Source: Oscillospiraceae bacterium
GTDB taxonomy: Bacteria > Bacillota > Clostridia > Oscillospirales > Oscillospiraceae
Reading direction: 5' to 3'
Length of the DNA stretch: 64,000 nt
Assembly: GCA_015067565.1 (NCBI GenBank)
Contig: SVMF01000007.1
Location: 36,423-100,422, forward strand
A program made the position numbers and the translations under genes. This document shows, piece after piece, positions 1 through 7,469 of this stretch (positions within the stretch are counted from its first letter, which is position 1; each line of letters begins with the position of its first letter). A model generated the notes under the pieces. The model saw only the letters and a program-made list of their open reading frames with translations, was not told the DNA's origin and made no database searches.

Positions 1-1448
1 ATAAGATCTGCAATGGCCTTGGCATCGGCCGAAAGATGAGAAATCAGGAGTTCGATCGTTTGTCCGGCGGAGAAAAGACTCGCGTGAATCTGGGCAGACT
101 TCTTTTGGAAAAGACCGACATTCTGCTGCTCGACGAGCCGACCAACCACTTGGATCTCAAAAGTGTGGAATGGCTGGAGGAATATATCTTAAAATTCAAG
201 GGTACGGTATTGACGATCTCTCACGACCGATTCTTCCTGGATCGTGTGGTCGACCGCATCATTGAAATTTCAGCAGGAAAGGCAGAGTTTTACAGCGGAA
301 ACTACACCTTCTACCTGCAGGAGAAGCAGGAACGCTTCAACCGCCAGCTCAAGCAATATGAGCAGGAGCAGGCCAAGCTCAAACAGCTCGGCTATACCTT
401 CGAGCGCATGAAGGGCTGGGGCATCAACAACCGCGTGCTCTACCGCAGGGCGATGTCGATCCGCCACCGCATGGACCGAATCGAAAAGACCGAGCGCCCA
501 CGCACGGAAAAGACCATGCGCGCACGTTTCGGGGAGAAGGAATTTCACGGCGATGAGGTTTTGAGCGTGAAAAATCTGTCGAAGGCTTTTGGCGACAGAA
601 TGCTGTTTTCCGATGTGGAGTTAAAGGTTGCAGGTGGGGAGCGCATTGCACTTCTGGGCGACAACGGCACGGGAAAGACGACCTTCCTGCGTGTGCTTCT
701 TGGCGAGCTGGCAGGGGAGGGGAAGATCAAATTCGGTCCCACGGTCAAGACGGCCTACCTGCCGCAGGTGATGCACTTTGCGCATCCGGAGAGAACGCTG
801 TACGACACGATGCTCTACGAGAAAAAATGCACACCGCAGTCGGCGCGTGACCGACTTGGCGCATTCCTGTTCTCGGGCGAGGATGTGTTCAAGACCGTCG
901 GCACGCTTTCGGGTGGAGAACAGTCGCGACTTCGACTTTGTATGCTGATGGACGAGAAGATCAACCTTCTGATCCTCGATGAGCCGACCAACCACTTGGA
1001 TGTGGCCAGCCGTGAATGGGTGGAATGTGCCATCGATGAGTACGAAGGAGCGCTGATTTTCGTCTCACACGACCGCTACTTTGTCGATAAGTTTGCAACG
1101 CGCATTTGGGAGCTCGAGGATGGAAAAATTCGGGATTTCCCGTGCGGCTATGCCAAATACCGATCCATCAAGGAGCATGAAACGCTTCCGCGCTATCAGC
1201 CTCCGAAGAAAAAGGAAAAGCCTGCCAAACCAACAGGCAGCAAGGAGCTTGAGAAGCTCGTACGTCGCCTGGAGCGCGAAATTGCGGCGCAGGAGCAGGT
1301 GCTGGCCGAGCTGGATGCGGCCTTGGAGGCAGCGTCGTCGGATTATCAGGAGCTGATGCGCCTGACTGAGGAGCGCCAAGCGCAGGAGGAAGAACTCAAC
1401 CGCCTGATGCAGCAGTGGGAAGACGCTGCTGCAGAGCTGTATGAGTGA
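1..1448 (+). CDS. ABC-F family ATP-binding protein, 5'-truncated by window edge
   Basis: The frame is open from base 3, so the gene begins outside the window; the first ATG at 36 falls just before an ABC signature (LSGGEKT) and cannot be the true start. What is visible is the end of ABC domain 1 (signature, Walker B LLLDEPTNHLD), the inter-domain linker, a complete domain 2 (Walker A GDNGTGKTT near 658-684, signature LSGGEQS, Walker B LILDEPTNHLD, SHDRYF switch) and a charged C-terminal coiled coil (about 1230-1440). Two tandem ABC domains without membrane segments define the ABC-F class, which acts on ribosomes (translation rescue or ribosome-antibiotic protection) rather than in transport. 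Which subfamily it belongs to, and whether it confers resistance, cannot be told from this fragment. Confidence 0.93.
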   Translation, partial: KICNGLGIGRKMRNQEFDRLSGGEKTRVNLGRLLLEKTDILLLDEPTNHLDLKSVEWLEEYILKFKGTVLTISHDRFFLDRVVDRIIEISAGKAEFYSGNYTFYLQEKQERFNRQLKQYEQEQAKLKQLGYTFERMKGWGINNRVLYRRAMSIRHRMDRIEKTERPRTEKTMRARFGEKEFHGDEVLSVKNLSKAFGDRMLFSDVELKVAGGERIALLGDNGTGKTTFLRVLLGELAGEGKIKFGPTVKTAYLPQVMHFAHPERTLYDTMLYEKKCTPQSARDRLGAFLFSGEDVFKTVGTLSGGEQSRLRLCMLMDEKINLLILDEPTNHLDVASREWVECAIDEYEGALIFVSHDRYFVDKFATRIWELEDGKIRDFPCGYAKYRSIKEHETLPRYQPPKKKEKPAKPTGSKELEKLVRRLEREIAAQEQVLAELDAALEAASSDYQELMRLTEERQAQEEELNRLMQQWEDAAAELYE

Positions 1449-1604
1449 TATACAAGGTCGGATTTGTCGAACACTTCGTTTTTATGAGGAATTTTTGCCA
1501 ATACGGTGGTTCCTGCACAGACAACGACTGTAGCCGTTTCCCACGATGGCCTGCCCGACAGATCGGACGCAATATGGGATACTATCAGAAAAGGAGTTTA
1601 TATT

Positions 1605-2423
1605 ATGAGTGAAAAATGCAGCGGAAATTGCAGTTCTTGCGGAGAGAGCTGCGGTGAGCGCAAGGCAGAGAGTCTGCTTGCCGAGCTTCACGCAAGATCG
1701 TCTGTAAAGAAGGTTTTTGCGGTCGTGTCGGGCAAGGGCGGTGTCGGCAAGAGCACCGTGACAAGTATGCTCGCAACAGCCATGCACAGATCCGGCAAGC
1801 GCACAGCGATACTGGACGCAGATATCACCGGTCCGTCGATTCCGAAGGCCTTCGGTGTTTCGGTATGCGAAGCCGATGACGAGGGTATTTATCCTGCACG
1901 CAGCAAGGGCGGCATCCAGATCATGTCCATCAACCTGATGCTTGAGAACGATTCTGATCCCGTGCTGTGGCGCGGCCCGATTATTGCAGGCGCAGTCAAA
2001 CAGTTCTGGACGGACGTTATTTGGGACGATGTGGAGTATATGTTTGTTGATATGCCTCCCGGAACGGGCGATGTCCCTCTGACAGTGTTTCAGTCGTTGC
2101 CGATTGACGGGGTGATCATCGTGACCTCTCCGCAGGAGCTGGTAGGCATGATCGTCTCCAAGGCGGTCAAGATGGCCAACGCGATGAACATTCCCATCCT
2201 GGGACTGGTGGAAAACTACAGCTACTTCCGTTGTCCTGATTGCGGCCAAAAGCACGAGCTGTTCGGCGCGAGCCATCTGGACAAGATTGCGGCGGAGTAT
2301 GCTCTGCCGATTTTGGCAAGACTTCCGATTGATCCTTCTGTGGCCGACAAGTGCGACAAGGGTCTGGCAGAGGAATTGGAGCTCGGCGAGCTTTCGGCTG
2401 CCATCGAAGCCATTTCACGATAA
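1605..2423 (+). CDS. Mrp/NBP35 family iron-sulfur carrier P-loop ATPase
   Basis: 272 residues from ATG 1605, chosen because AAGGAG lies 8 nt upstream; the open frame extends 33 codons further but that stretch has no ribosome binding site or conserved sequence. The protein opens with a Cys-rich patch (CSGNCSSCGESC), then the deviant Walker A SGKGGVGKST of the Mrp/MinD group, Walker B-like FVDMPPGTGD, and a CxxC (CPDC) near residue 210. In this family the CxxC binds a bridging [4Fe-4S] cluster at a dimer interface and passes it to apo-proteins. The N-terminal Cys cluster is the variant common in anaerobes. The next genes encode two likely Fe-S enzymes, so a delivery role there is plausible but is inference. 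Confidence 0.93.
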   Translation: MSEKCSGNCSSCGESCGERKAESLLAELHARSSVKKVFAVVSGKGGVGKSTVTSMLATAMHRSGKRTAILDADITGPSIPKAFGVSVCEADDEGIYPARSKGGIQIMSINLMLENDSDPVLWRGPIIAGAVKQFWTDVIWDDVEYMFVDMPPGTGDVPLTVFQSLPIDGVIIVTSPQELVGMIVSKAVKMANAMNIPILGLVENYSYFRCPDCGQKHELFGASHLDKIAAEYALPILARLPIDPSVADKCDKGLAEELELGELSAAIEAISR

Positions 2424-2436
2424 AAGCAGAGATTCT

Positions 2437-2478
2437 ACGCAAGCTTGTTGACATTTCGGCAAGCTTGCGTTGTATAAA
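2437..2478 (+). promoter_or_regulatory. Promoter with -35 in the loop of an 11-bp inverted repeat
   Basis: A perfect inverted repeat ACGCAAGCTTG (2437-2447) / CAAGCTTGCGT (2460-2470) flanks a 12-base loop that begins with a consensus -35, TTGACA (2448-2453). A -10 is either TGTATA (2471-2476, 17-bp spacer) or TATAAA (2473-2478, 19-bp spacer). It lies between the Mrp gene and the oxidoreductase-AcnX operon. No T-run follows, so it reads better as an operator than as a terminator. Confidence 0.55.
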
Positions 2479-2519
2479 GAGAGCAAGAAAAATATGCACA
2501 GAGAAAGGAATAGGGCGAT

Positions 2520-4586
2520 ATGAATCAAACGGATAAAAAGTACGAGGCTTTATTCACCCCGTGGAAGATCGGAAATGTGGAGATCAAAAATCGAATTGTC
2601 ATGTGCCCGATGGGGGGCACTTCACTGTTTGGTTGGTTTGAGCTGACGGGGTGCCATTTTGATAAGGAAGCGGCCGGGCTGTTTTTGGAAAGAGCGAAGA
2701 ACAATGTCGGCCTGATCATTTCGGGCATTGCACCTGTGCGCGATACCTTCTGGGGAAAGTGGCTGTGGAAGAATGAAAAGATGTTCGATGAGCTTAAGGA
2801 GTTCATGGATGAGCTGCACAAGACCGGCGCAAAGCTGTTCATCCAGCTCACGGCCGGCATGGGCAGATCTTGGGCGATCACCGACCTGATCGCACCTCTG
2901 CATAAGAATAGATTTACTCGTGCACTGCTCAAGCCGGTGCTCGATACATCGCATGAACTGGCTTCTCCGTCGCCGCAGCGCTCCCGCTGGGCACACGACA
3001 TCGAATGTCCGGAGATGACCAAAGAGCAGATCCATGAGATCATTGATGCCTTTGCGAAGACGGCAAAGCTCTGCAAGGCGGCCGGAGTCGACGGTGTGGA
3101 GGTCCATGCGGTGCATGAGGGCTACCTGCTGGATCAGTTTGCCATGGAATTCTTCAATAAGCGCACTGACGAATACGGTGGAAGCTTTGAAAACCGCTAT
3201 CGCTTTGCTGCTGAGGTCGTCAAGGCAATCAAGGAGAGCTGCGGAAAGGATTATCCCGTGTCGCTGCGCTATTCCGTGGAGTCAAAGATGAAGGGCTTCT
3301 GCGAGGGCGCAATGCCCGGCGAGGATTATGTCGAGGTCGGCCGCAATATGGCAGAATCCGAACGCGCAGCGAAATATCTGCAGGATGCCGGCTATGATAT
3401 GCTCAATGCCGACAACGGCACCTATGACTCGTGGTACTGGGCGCATCCGCCGATGTATATGCCCGAAAACTGCAACCTTGAGGACGTGGCACATATCAAG
3501 AAATTTGTCGATATTCCCGTGGTTTGTGCAGGCAGAATGGATGCTGAGATCGGCGCGAAGGCGGTGGCTGAGGGCAAAATCGATGCCGTAGGTGTTGCCC
3601 GTCAGTTCCTCGTCGATCCCGAGTGGGTCACGAAGCTGATCGAAGACCGTCTGCAGGACATCAAGCCTTGCATTTGCTGTCACAGCGGATGCTTCAACTT
3701 CTCCTCCTCGAAGGGTCATGCCAACACGCAGGATCTGAGCGACACGATGGGTCTGGCACGCTGTGCGCTGAATCCGCAGACCATGCAGTCGAAGAAGTTC
3801 TACATCGAGCGTGCGAAAAAGCAGAAAGAGATCGCCGTGATCGGCGGCGGCATCGGCGGCATGGAGGCGGCGCTTGTGTGTGCAAAGCGTGGGCACAAGG
3901 TGACGCTGTATGAAAAGTCCGACAAGCTTGGCGGTGTGTTCATCGCAGCAGCGGCACCCAGCTTCAAGGAAAAGGACAGAGCGCTGATCGCATGGTACCT
4001 GCGTGAGATCGCCAAGTATCCGATCCGTGTGAAGTTGAACACGGAGATCAAGGATATCAAGTCACTCCAAGCCGATGAGATCATCGTGGCAACCGGCGCT
4101 AAGGCGAAAAAAATCCCTGTCAAGGGTGCTCAGAGTGCAATTGAGGCGATCGATTATCTGCTTGGCAGGGAAGTGGGCGAGAATGTTGTCGTGATCGGCG
4201 GTGGCCTGACGGGTTGTGAAATTGCCTATGATCTGTATCTGAAGGGCAAGAAGCCTGTGATCGTGGAAATGCAGGATGACCTGATCACGACCAAGGGTGT
4301 CTGCCTTGCCAACACCAGCTATCTGCGTGATTTTTTCAAGACCAACAAGGTTCCTGTACATCTTGAAACCTCCCTCTGCGAAATCGGAAACGGAGATGTG
4401 ACCCTCAAGGATAAGAACGGAAAGATCTTTACCGTGCAGGCAGATTCTGTGATTCTGTCCGTCGGCTACAATCCCGCACCGGTCATCCCCAAGGGAAGAC
4501 ACATCCATGTCATCGGAGATGCCGATAAGGTCGGCAATCTGCGCAGTGTGATCTGGGGTGCGTGGAAGACCTGCATGAAGCTTTGA
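2520..4586 (+). CDS. Old-yellow-enzyme-type NADH:flavin oxidoreductase (2-enoate / dienoyl-CoA reductase-like)
   Basis: 688 residues. Residues ~10-375 form an FMN-binding TIM barrel (start KIGNVEIKNRIVMCPMG; HEGYLLDQF and the family motif NKRTDEYGGSFENR). A Cys cluster follows, C384-x-C-C387-x3-C391 and C415, matching the [4Fe-4S] site of the 2,4-dienoyl-CoA reductase / 2-enoate reductase / BaiCD-BaiH group. The C-terminal half carries an FAD dinucleotide motif (VIGGGIGGMEAA, ~residue 440) and an NAD(P)H motif (VVIGGGLTGCE, ~557). Such enzymes pass electrons from NAD(P)H through FAD and Fe-S to FMN and reduce an activated C=C bond in the cytoplasm. The substrate is unknown. It is cotranscribed with aconitase X genes 14 nt downstream, so its substrate may be a dehydration product of that enzyme (inference). 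Confidence 0.9.
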   Translation: MNQTDKKYEALFTPWKIGNVEIKNRIVMCPMGGTSLFGWFELTGCHFDKEAAGLFLERAKNNVGLIISGIAPVRDTFWGKWLWKNEKMFDELKEFMDELHKTGAKLFIQLTAGMGRSWAITDLIAPLHKNRFTRALLKPVLDTSHELASPSPQRSRWAHDIECPEMTKEQIHEIIDAFAKTAKLCKAAGVDGVEVHAVHEGYLLDQFAMEFFNKRTDEYGGSFENRYRFAAEVVKAIKESCGKDYPVSLRYSVESKMKGFCEGAMPGEDYVEVGRNMAESERAAKYLQDAGYDMLNADNGTYDSWYWAHPPMYMPENCNLEDVAHIKKFVDIPVVCAGRMDAEIGAKAVAEGKIDAVGVARQFLVDPEWVTKLIEDRLQDIKPCICCHSGCFNFSSSKGHANTQDLSDTMGLARCALNPQTMQSKKFYIERAKKQKEIAVIGGGIGGMEAALVCAKRGHKVTLYEKSDKLGGVFIAAAAPSFKEKDRALIAWYLREIAKYPIRVKLNTEIKDIKSLQADEIIVATGAKAKKIPVKGAQSAIEAIDYLLGREVGENVVVIGGGLTGCEIAYDLYLKGKKPVIVEMQDDLITTKGVCLANTSYLRDFFKTNKVPVHLETSLCEIGNGDVTLKDKNGKIFTVQADSVILSVGYNPAPVIPKGRHIHVIGDADKVGNLRSVIWGAWKTCMKL

Positions 4587-4600
4587 TAAGGAGAAAAACC

Positions 4601-5878
4601 ATGATTTTGACAAAAGAACAGCAAGCGATCCTCGACGGTAAAAAGGGGGAAACGCTTGCCAAGGTTATGAAAACCCTCGTGATGTACGGCGAGGCCTTCG
4701 AGGCCGAAAAGCTCGTGCCGATTACCTCAAAGTACAATCATCTTGTGACCTCCTTCGGCCTGAAGGTCATGTCGCCTGTTTACGATCTGATGCAGCAGCT
4801 CCTCGATGCGGATGTTGCCTCGGAGCAGAAGTTTTCCGTCGACCCCCGTCCGTTGGATAAGAAGGTGCCCGCAAACTTCCTGCAGAAGCTGATCTTTCAC
4901 AAGTTCATGTACACCAAGCAGGATTTTTACGAGGAACAGCTGGAAAAGCTCGGCCTCATGGATGAAAATGCCTTCACCTGCACCTGCTACATGGACGAGG
5001 TCGGCAACAAGCCGAAAAAGGGAGAAGTCCTGTCGTGGGCAGAGTCGAGTGCGGTCGTTTATGCAAACTCAGTTCTCGGTGCACGCTGCAACCGAAATTC
5101 CGGCATCATCGATATCATGGGCTCGATCGTCGGCTATGTTCCGTACTTCGGCCTGCTGACTGACGAGGGCAGAAAGGCGACTTGGATCGTCAAGGTGCGC
5201 ACGACCAAACGGCCCGAGGCGCAGCTTCTCGGCTCTGCTATCGGCATGAAGGTCATGGAGGATGTGCCCTATGTCACCGGACTTGACAAGTGGCTTGGAG
5301 AGAAGCTCGACGATGCCGCCTGTGCCTATCTCAAGGATTTCGGCGCAGCGACCGCGTCAAACGGCGCAGTCGGTCTTTACCATATTGAAAATCTGACACC
5401 GGAAGCGGTAGAGCTTGGCAAGAGCCTGATCGCTGAGGGAGCCAGAGAATATATCATTGACGATGCCGAGCTCGAGAGAGTGCAGAAGAACTATCCTGTC
5501 ATCTGGAAAAATCCCGATGCAACCCCCAAGCTCTGCTTCGTGGGCTGTCCCCATCTTTCGCTGCAGCAGCTCAAGGATTGGACAGAAAAACTCGAGACGG
5601 AGCTGAAGAAAAACGGCAGGAAGAAGGTCACGATCAAGACAGTCTTCACCGCAGCGCCGGCGGTTTTGAAGGCATTTGAGGCCACCGAATATGCCGCAAG
5701 ACTCAAAACGACGGGTGTCATCACATCCTATATCTGCCCTCTGATGTACATGAACAATCCTCTTTGCAAGAAGATGCCTGTCATCACATCGTCCAACAAA
5801 CTCCGCACCTATACGAGCGCAAGATATTACACCGATGCGGAGATTCTCAAGGCAATCACGGGAGGAAAAACGAAATGA
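4601..5878 (+). CDS. Aconitase X large (catalytic) subunit
   Basis: 425 residues from ATG 4601, which has TAAGGAG at 4587-4593; the frame is open earlier but overlaps the previous gene. The sequence matches the aconitase X (former DUF521) catalytic domain, with the conserved block NSVLGARCNRNSG and three Cys in positions fitting Fe-S ligation (C163, C316 in VGCPH, C379 in YICPL). Family members are Fe-S hydro-lyases: bacterial ones include cis-3-hydroxy-L-proline dehydratase, archaeal ones phosphomevalonate dehydratase. The archaeal role is unlikely because this genome has MEP-pathway genes (dxr, ispG). The subunit is separate from the small swivelling domain encoded next, i.e. the split form. 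The actual substrate is not determined. Confidence 0.88.
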   Translation: MILTKEQQAILDGKKGETLAKVMKTLVMYGEAFEAEKLVPITSKYNHLVTSFGLKVMSPVYDLMQQLLDADVASEQKFSVDPRPLDKKVPANFLQKLIFHKFMYTKQDFYEEQLEKLGLMDENAFTCTCYMDEVGNKPKKGEVLSWAESSAVVYANSVLGARCNRNSGIIDIMGSIVGYVPYFGLLTDEGRKATWIVKVRTTKRPEAQLLGSAIGMKVMEDVPYVTGLDKWLGEKLDDAACAYLKDFGAATASNGAVGLYHIENLTPEAVELGKSLIAEGAREYIIDDAELERVQKNYPVIWKNPDATPKLCFVGCPHLSLQQLKDWTEKLETELKKNGRKKVTIKTVFTAAPAVLKAFEATEYAARLKTTGVITSYICPLMYMNNPLCKKMPVITSSNKLRTYTSARYYTDAEILKAITGGKTK

Positions 5879-6321
5879 AACAGTTTAAGGGAAGAGTGAT
5901 CACCCCCGGAGAGGTTACGGCAGAGGCTGTGGTGACGAAAGAGGGCTTCAATACGCTTGCTTCGCTCCAAATGGCCCTGCAGTTTGGTGATAAAGAGGTC
6001 AAATGCGGCGATCAGAGCAATACCGAGCTCTATGGAAAGCCTCTGCTTGGCAAGGCTCTTTGCTTGCCGCAGACCATCGGCTCGACCACAGGTGGCTTGG
6101 TGCTCTACTGCGCCTGCGCCATGGAGAAGAACCCTGCCTGTATGCTCTTTGCAAACCATATCGACTCTCTGGCTGCGGCAGGTGCGGTTTTGGCTGAGGT
6201 CTGGATCGACAATGTAACGATGCCCGTGATCGACTCGCTCGGCGAGGAATTCCTGCGCTATGTAAAAGATGGCATGAAGATTACGGTCAAGGCTGGCGGC
6301 ATCGTCGAGGTGGAAGCATAA
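5875..6321 (+). CDS. Aconitase X small subunit (swivel domain, former DUF126)
   Basis: 148 residues from ATG 5875, overlapping the large-subunit stop as ATGA (translational coupling), with GGAGG at 5861-5865. The open frame begins earlier inside the large-subunit gene, which is ignored. The features are those of the small AcnX subunit: an N-terminal GRVITPGEVTAEAVV strand, LPQTIGSTTGG, and a beta-rich C-terminus. It completes the active site of the AcnX heterodimer. It is the last gene of the oxidoreductase-AcnX operon and is followed by a strong terminator. Confidence 0.88.
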   Translation: MKQFKGRVITPGEVTAEAVVTKEGFNTLASLQMALQFGDKEVKCGDQSNTELYGKPLLGKALCLPQTIGSTTGGLVLYCACAMEKNPACMLFANHIDSLAAAGAVLAEVWIDNVTMPVIDSLGEEFLRYVKDGMKITVKAGGIVEVEA

Positions 6322-6327
6322 ACAATG

Positions 6328-6365
6328 AAAGCACTGTAGCATATCACTTTGCTACAGTGCTTTTT
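6328..6365. terminator. Bidirectional rho-independent terminator
   Basis: The 10-bp core stem GCACTGTAGC (6331-6340) / GCTACAGTGC (6351-6360) is extended by A:T pairs to AAA on the left and TTTTT on the right. It lies between the convergent AcnX operon and WYL regulator gene and can serve both strands. Confidence 0.9.
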
Positions 6366-7349
6366 CTATTTTTCATCAATGGCTGCGGTGACAGCCTGAC
6401 AGAAATTGCGATATTCGTCAACGGCTTTTTTGGGTGAGAGAATGGTTGCCCGACCGCCGAACCCTGCAAGCCAACCCAAGAAATTGGGAGACAAGGACAA
6501 CTGCACGGTGAATACAAAGTGTTTTTCGCCGCTCGGTACGAGTACGAGATCTCTGCCGAAGCGATCGAGAACCACGCCTGCAAGCGAATTTTCAAAGCGG
6601 AGCTTGACCTGCATTCGTTTGCCGCGGTACATTCCAAAGATCTCTTTGGAATAGGCGGAAGGATCAAAATCTTTTGTTTCCTCGGTCACGATGCAGGTGT
6701 TTTCTGTGATCAGAACATCCTCCATCTTGTCCACGCGGTAGTGCGTCAGGCCGTGGCGCTCGCTATGGGCGATCAGATAATAATTCTCGTCGTCCCACAA
6801 AAGCGCATAGGGACTGGCTGTATAACGGTTCGGGCGGAAATGCTTTTGGCGATCGATCCCCCAATCAAAATAGCGGAAGCTTACCTGGCGGCTCTGCGCA
6901 ATTGCCTCGTGCAGGGTGTCGATGTTCTCAAAGGCATCTACGCTGGAGGATTTGACACGGCCCGACAGGACGATCTGTCGTCTTAAAAGGGCGGCCTGAT
7001 GCTCGCTGGACAGACTTGCCAGCTTGCGGATGAGGCTTGCCGACTGTGTGGGGGTCAGGAAACGAGACGACAGCACGGCGTCGATCAGGAACTTGATCTC
7101 CGAGAGCTCGAAATCACGCTCGGCAACATAGTAGCCCGACGGCTTGCTGCGTCGATAGAAAACCTCCATACCGTACTCGTAGAGCGAGAGGAAATCGTCG
7201 TAAATACTCTTGCGCTCGGCACGGATGCCCTTCGAGGCCAGATGATCGATCAATTCGGAGATCGATGCGGGATGGGCTTCGTCGGTGTTGCGGCGCAGAT
7301 AATCTCTTAAATACAGAAGCTTCAGTTTTTGCTGCTTGCTCTTTGGCAT
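6366..7349 (-). CDS. WYL-domain transcriptional regulator
   Basis: 327 residues from ATG 7349; a second ATG at 7355 is too close to the AGAGGTG ribosome binding site. Upstream of these the frame stays open for hundreds of codons antisense to the permease gene, which is an artefact. The N-terminal ~60 residues are a winged-helix (ISELIDHLASKGIRAERKSIYDDFLSL); the C-terminal part is a WYL domain (SFRYFDWGI, YALLWDDENYYLIAHSE) with a WCX-like extension. WYL regulators sense ligands, sometimes nucleic acids or nucleotides, and repress or activate nearby genes. The divergent promoter region carries an operator-like palindrome that could serve this protein and the permease; the ligand is unknown. 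Confidence 0.9.
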   Translation of the reverse strand: MPKSKQQKLKLLYLRDYLRRNTDEAHPASISELIDHLASKGIRAERKSIYDDFLSLYEYGMEVFYRRSKPSGYYVAERDFELSEIKFLIDAVLSSRFLTPTQSASLIRKLASLSSEHQAALLRRQIVLSGRVKSSSVDAFENIDTLHEAIAQSRQVSFRYFDWGIDRQKHFRPNRYTASPYALLWDDENYYLIAHSERHGLTHYRVDKMEDVLITENTCIVTEETKDFDPSAYSKEIFGMYRGKRMQVKLRFENSLAGVVLDRFGRDLVLVPSGEKHFVFTVQLSLSPNFLGWLAGFGGRATILSPKKAVDEYRNFCQAVTAAIDEK

Positions 7350-7367
7350 AACCATCACCTCTCTATT

Positions 7368-7397
7368 ACGATACCATAAATCGGACAGTAAATGCAA
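7368..7397 (-). promoter_or_regulatory. Promoter of the WYL regulator gene
   Basis: On the minus strand TTGCAT (7392-7397) and TATCGT (7368-7373) are separated by 18 bp, 19 bp upstream of the chosen start. The -35 overlaps the left arm of the palindrome at 7393-7416. Confidence 0.55.
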
Positions 7398-7416
7398 GTG
7401 TTTTTCTGCACTTGCA
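7393..7416. promoter_or_regulatory. Operator-like palindrome between divergent WYL and permease genes
   Basis: Perfect 8-bp arms TGCAAGTG (7393-7400) and CACTTGCA (7409-7416) are spaced by 8 bases. The left arm overlaps the -35 of the WYL promoter and the right arm overlaps the -35 of the permease promoter, the position expected of a regulator controlling both directions. Confidence 0.55.
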
Positions 7417-7440
7417 CTTTTTGTAACTTCGTGGTATACT
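7412..7440 (+). promoter_or_regulatory. Promoter of the AI-2E family permease gene
   Basis: TTGCAC (7412-7417), a 17-bp spacer and TATACT (7435-7440), about 30 bp before the start codon. Confidence 0.75.
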
Positions 7441-7469
7441 AAAAAGAAACAAACGAAAGGAGAATGCGT

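Noticed and set aside
1506..1604. 33-codon upstream extension of the Mrp-type gene
   Set aside because: No ribosome binding site upstream and no conserved residues; ATG 1605 has AAGGAG at proper distance.
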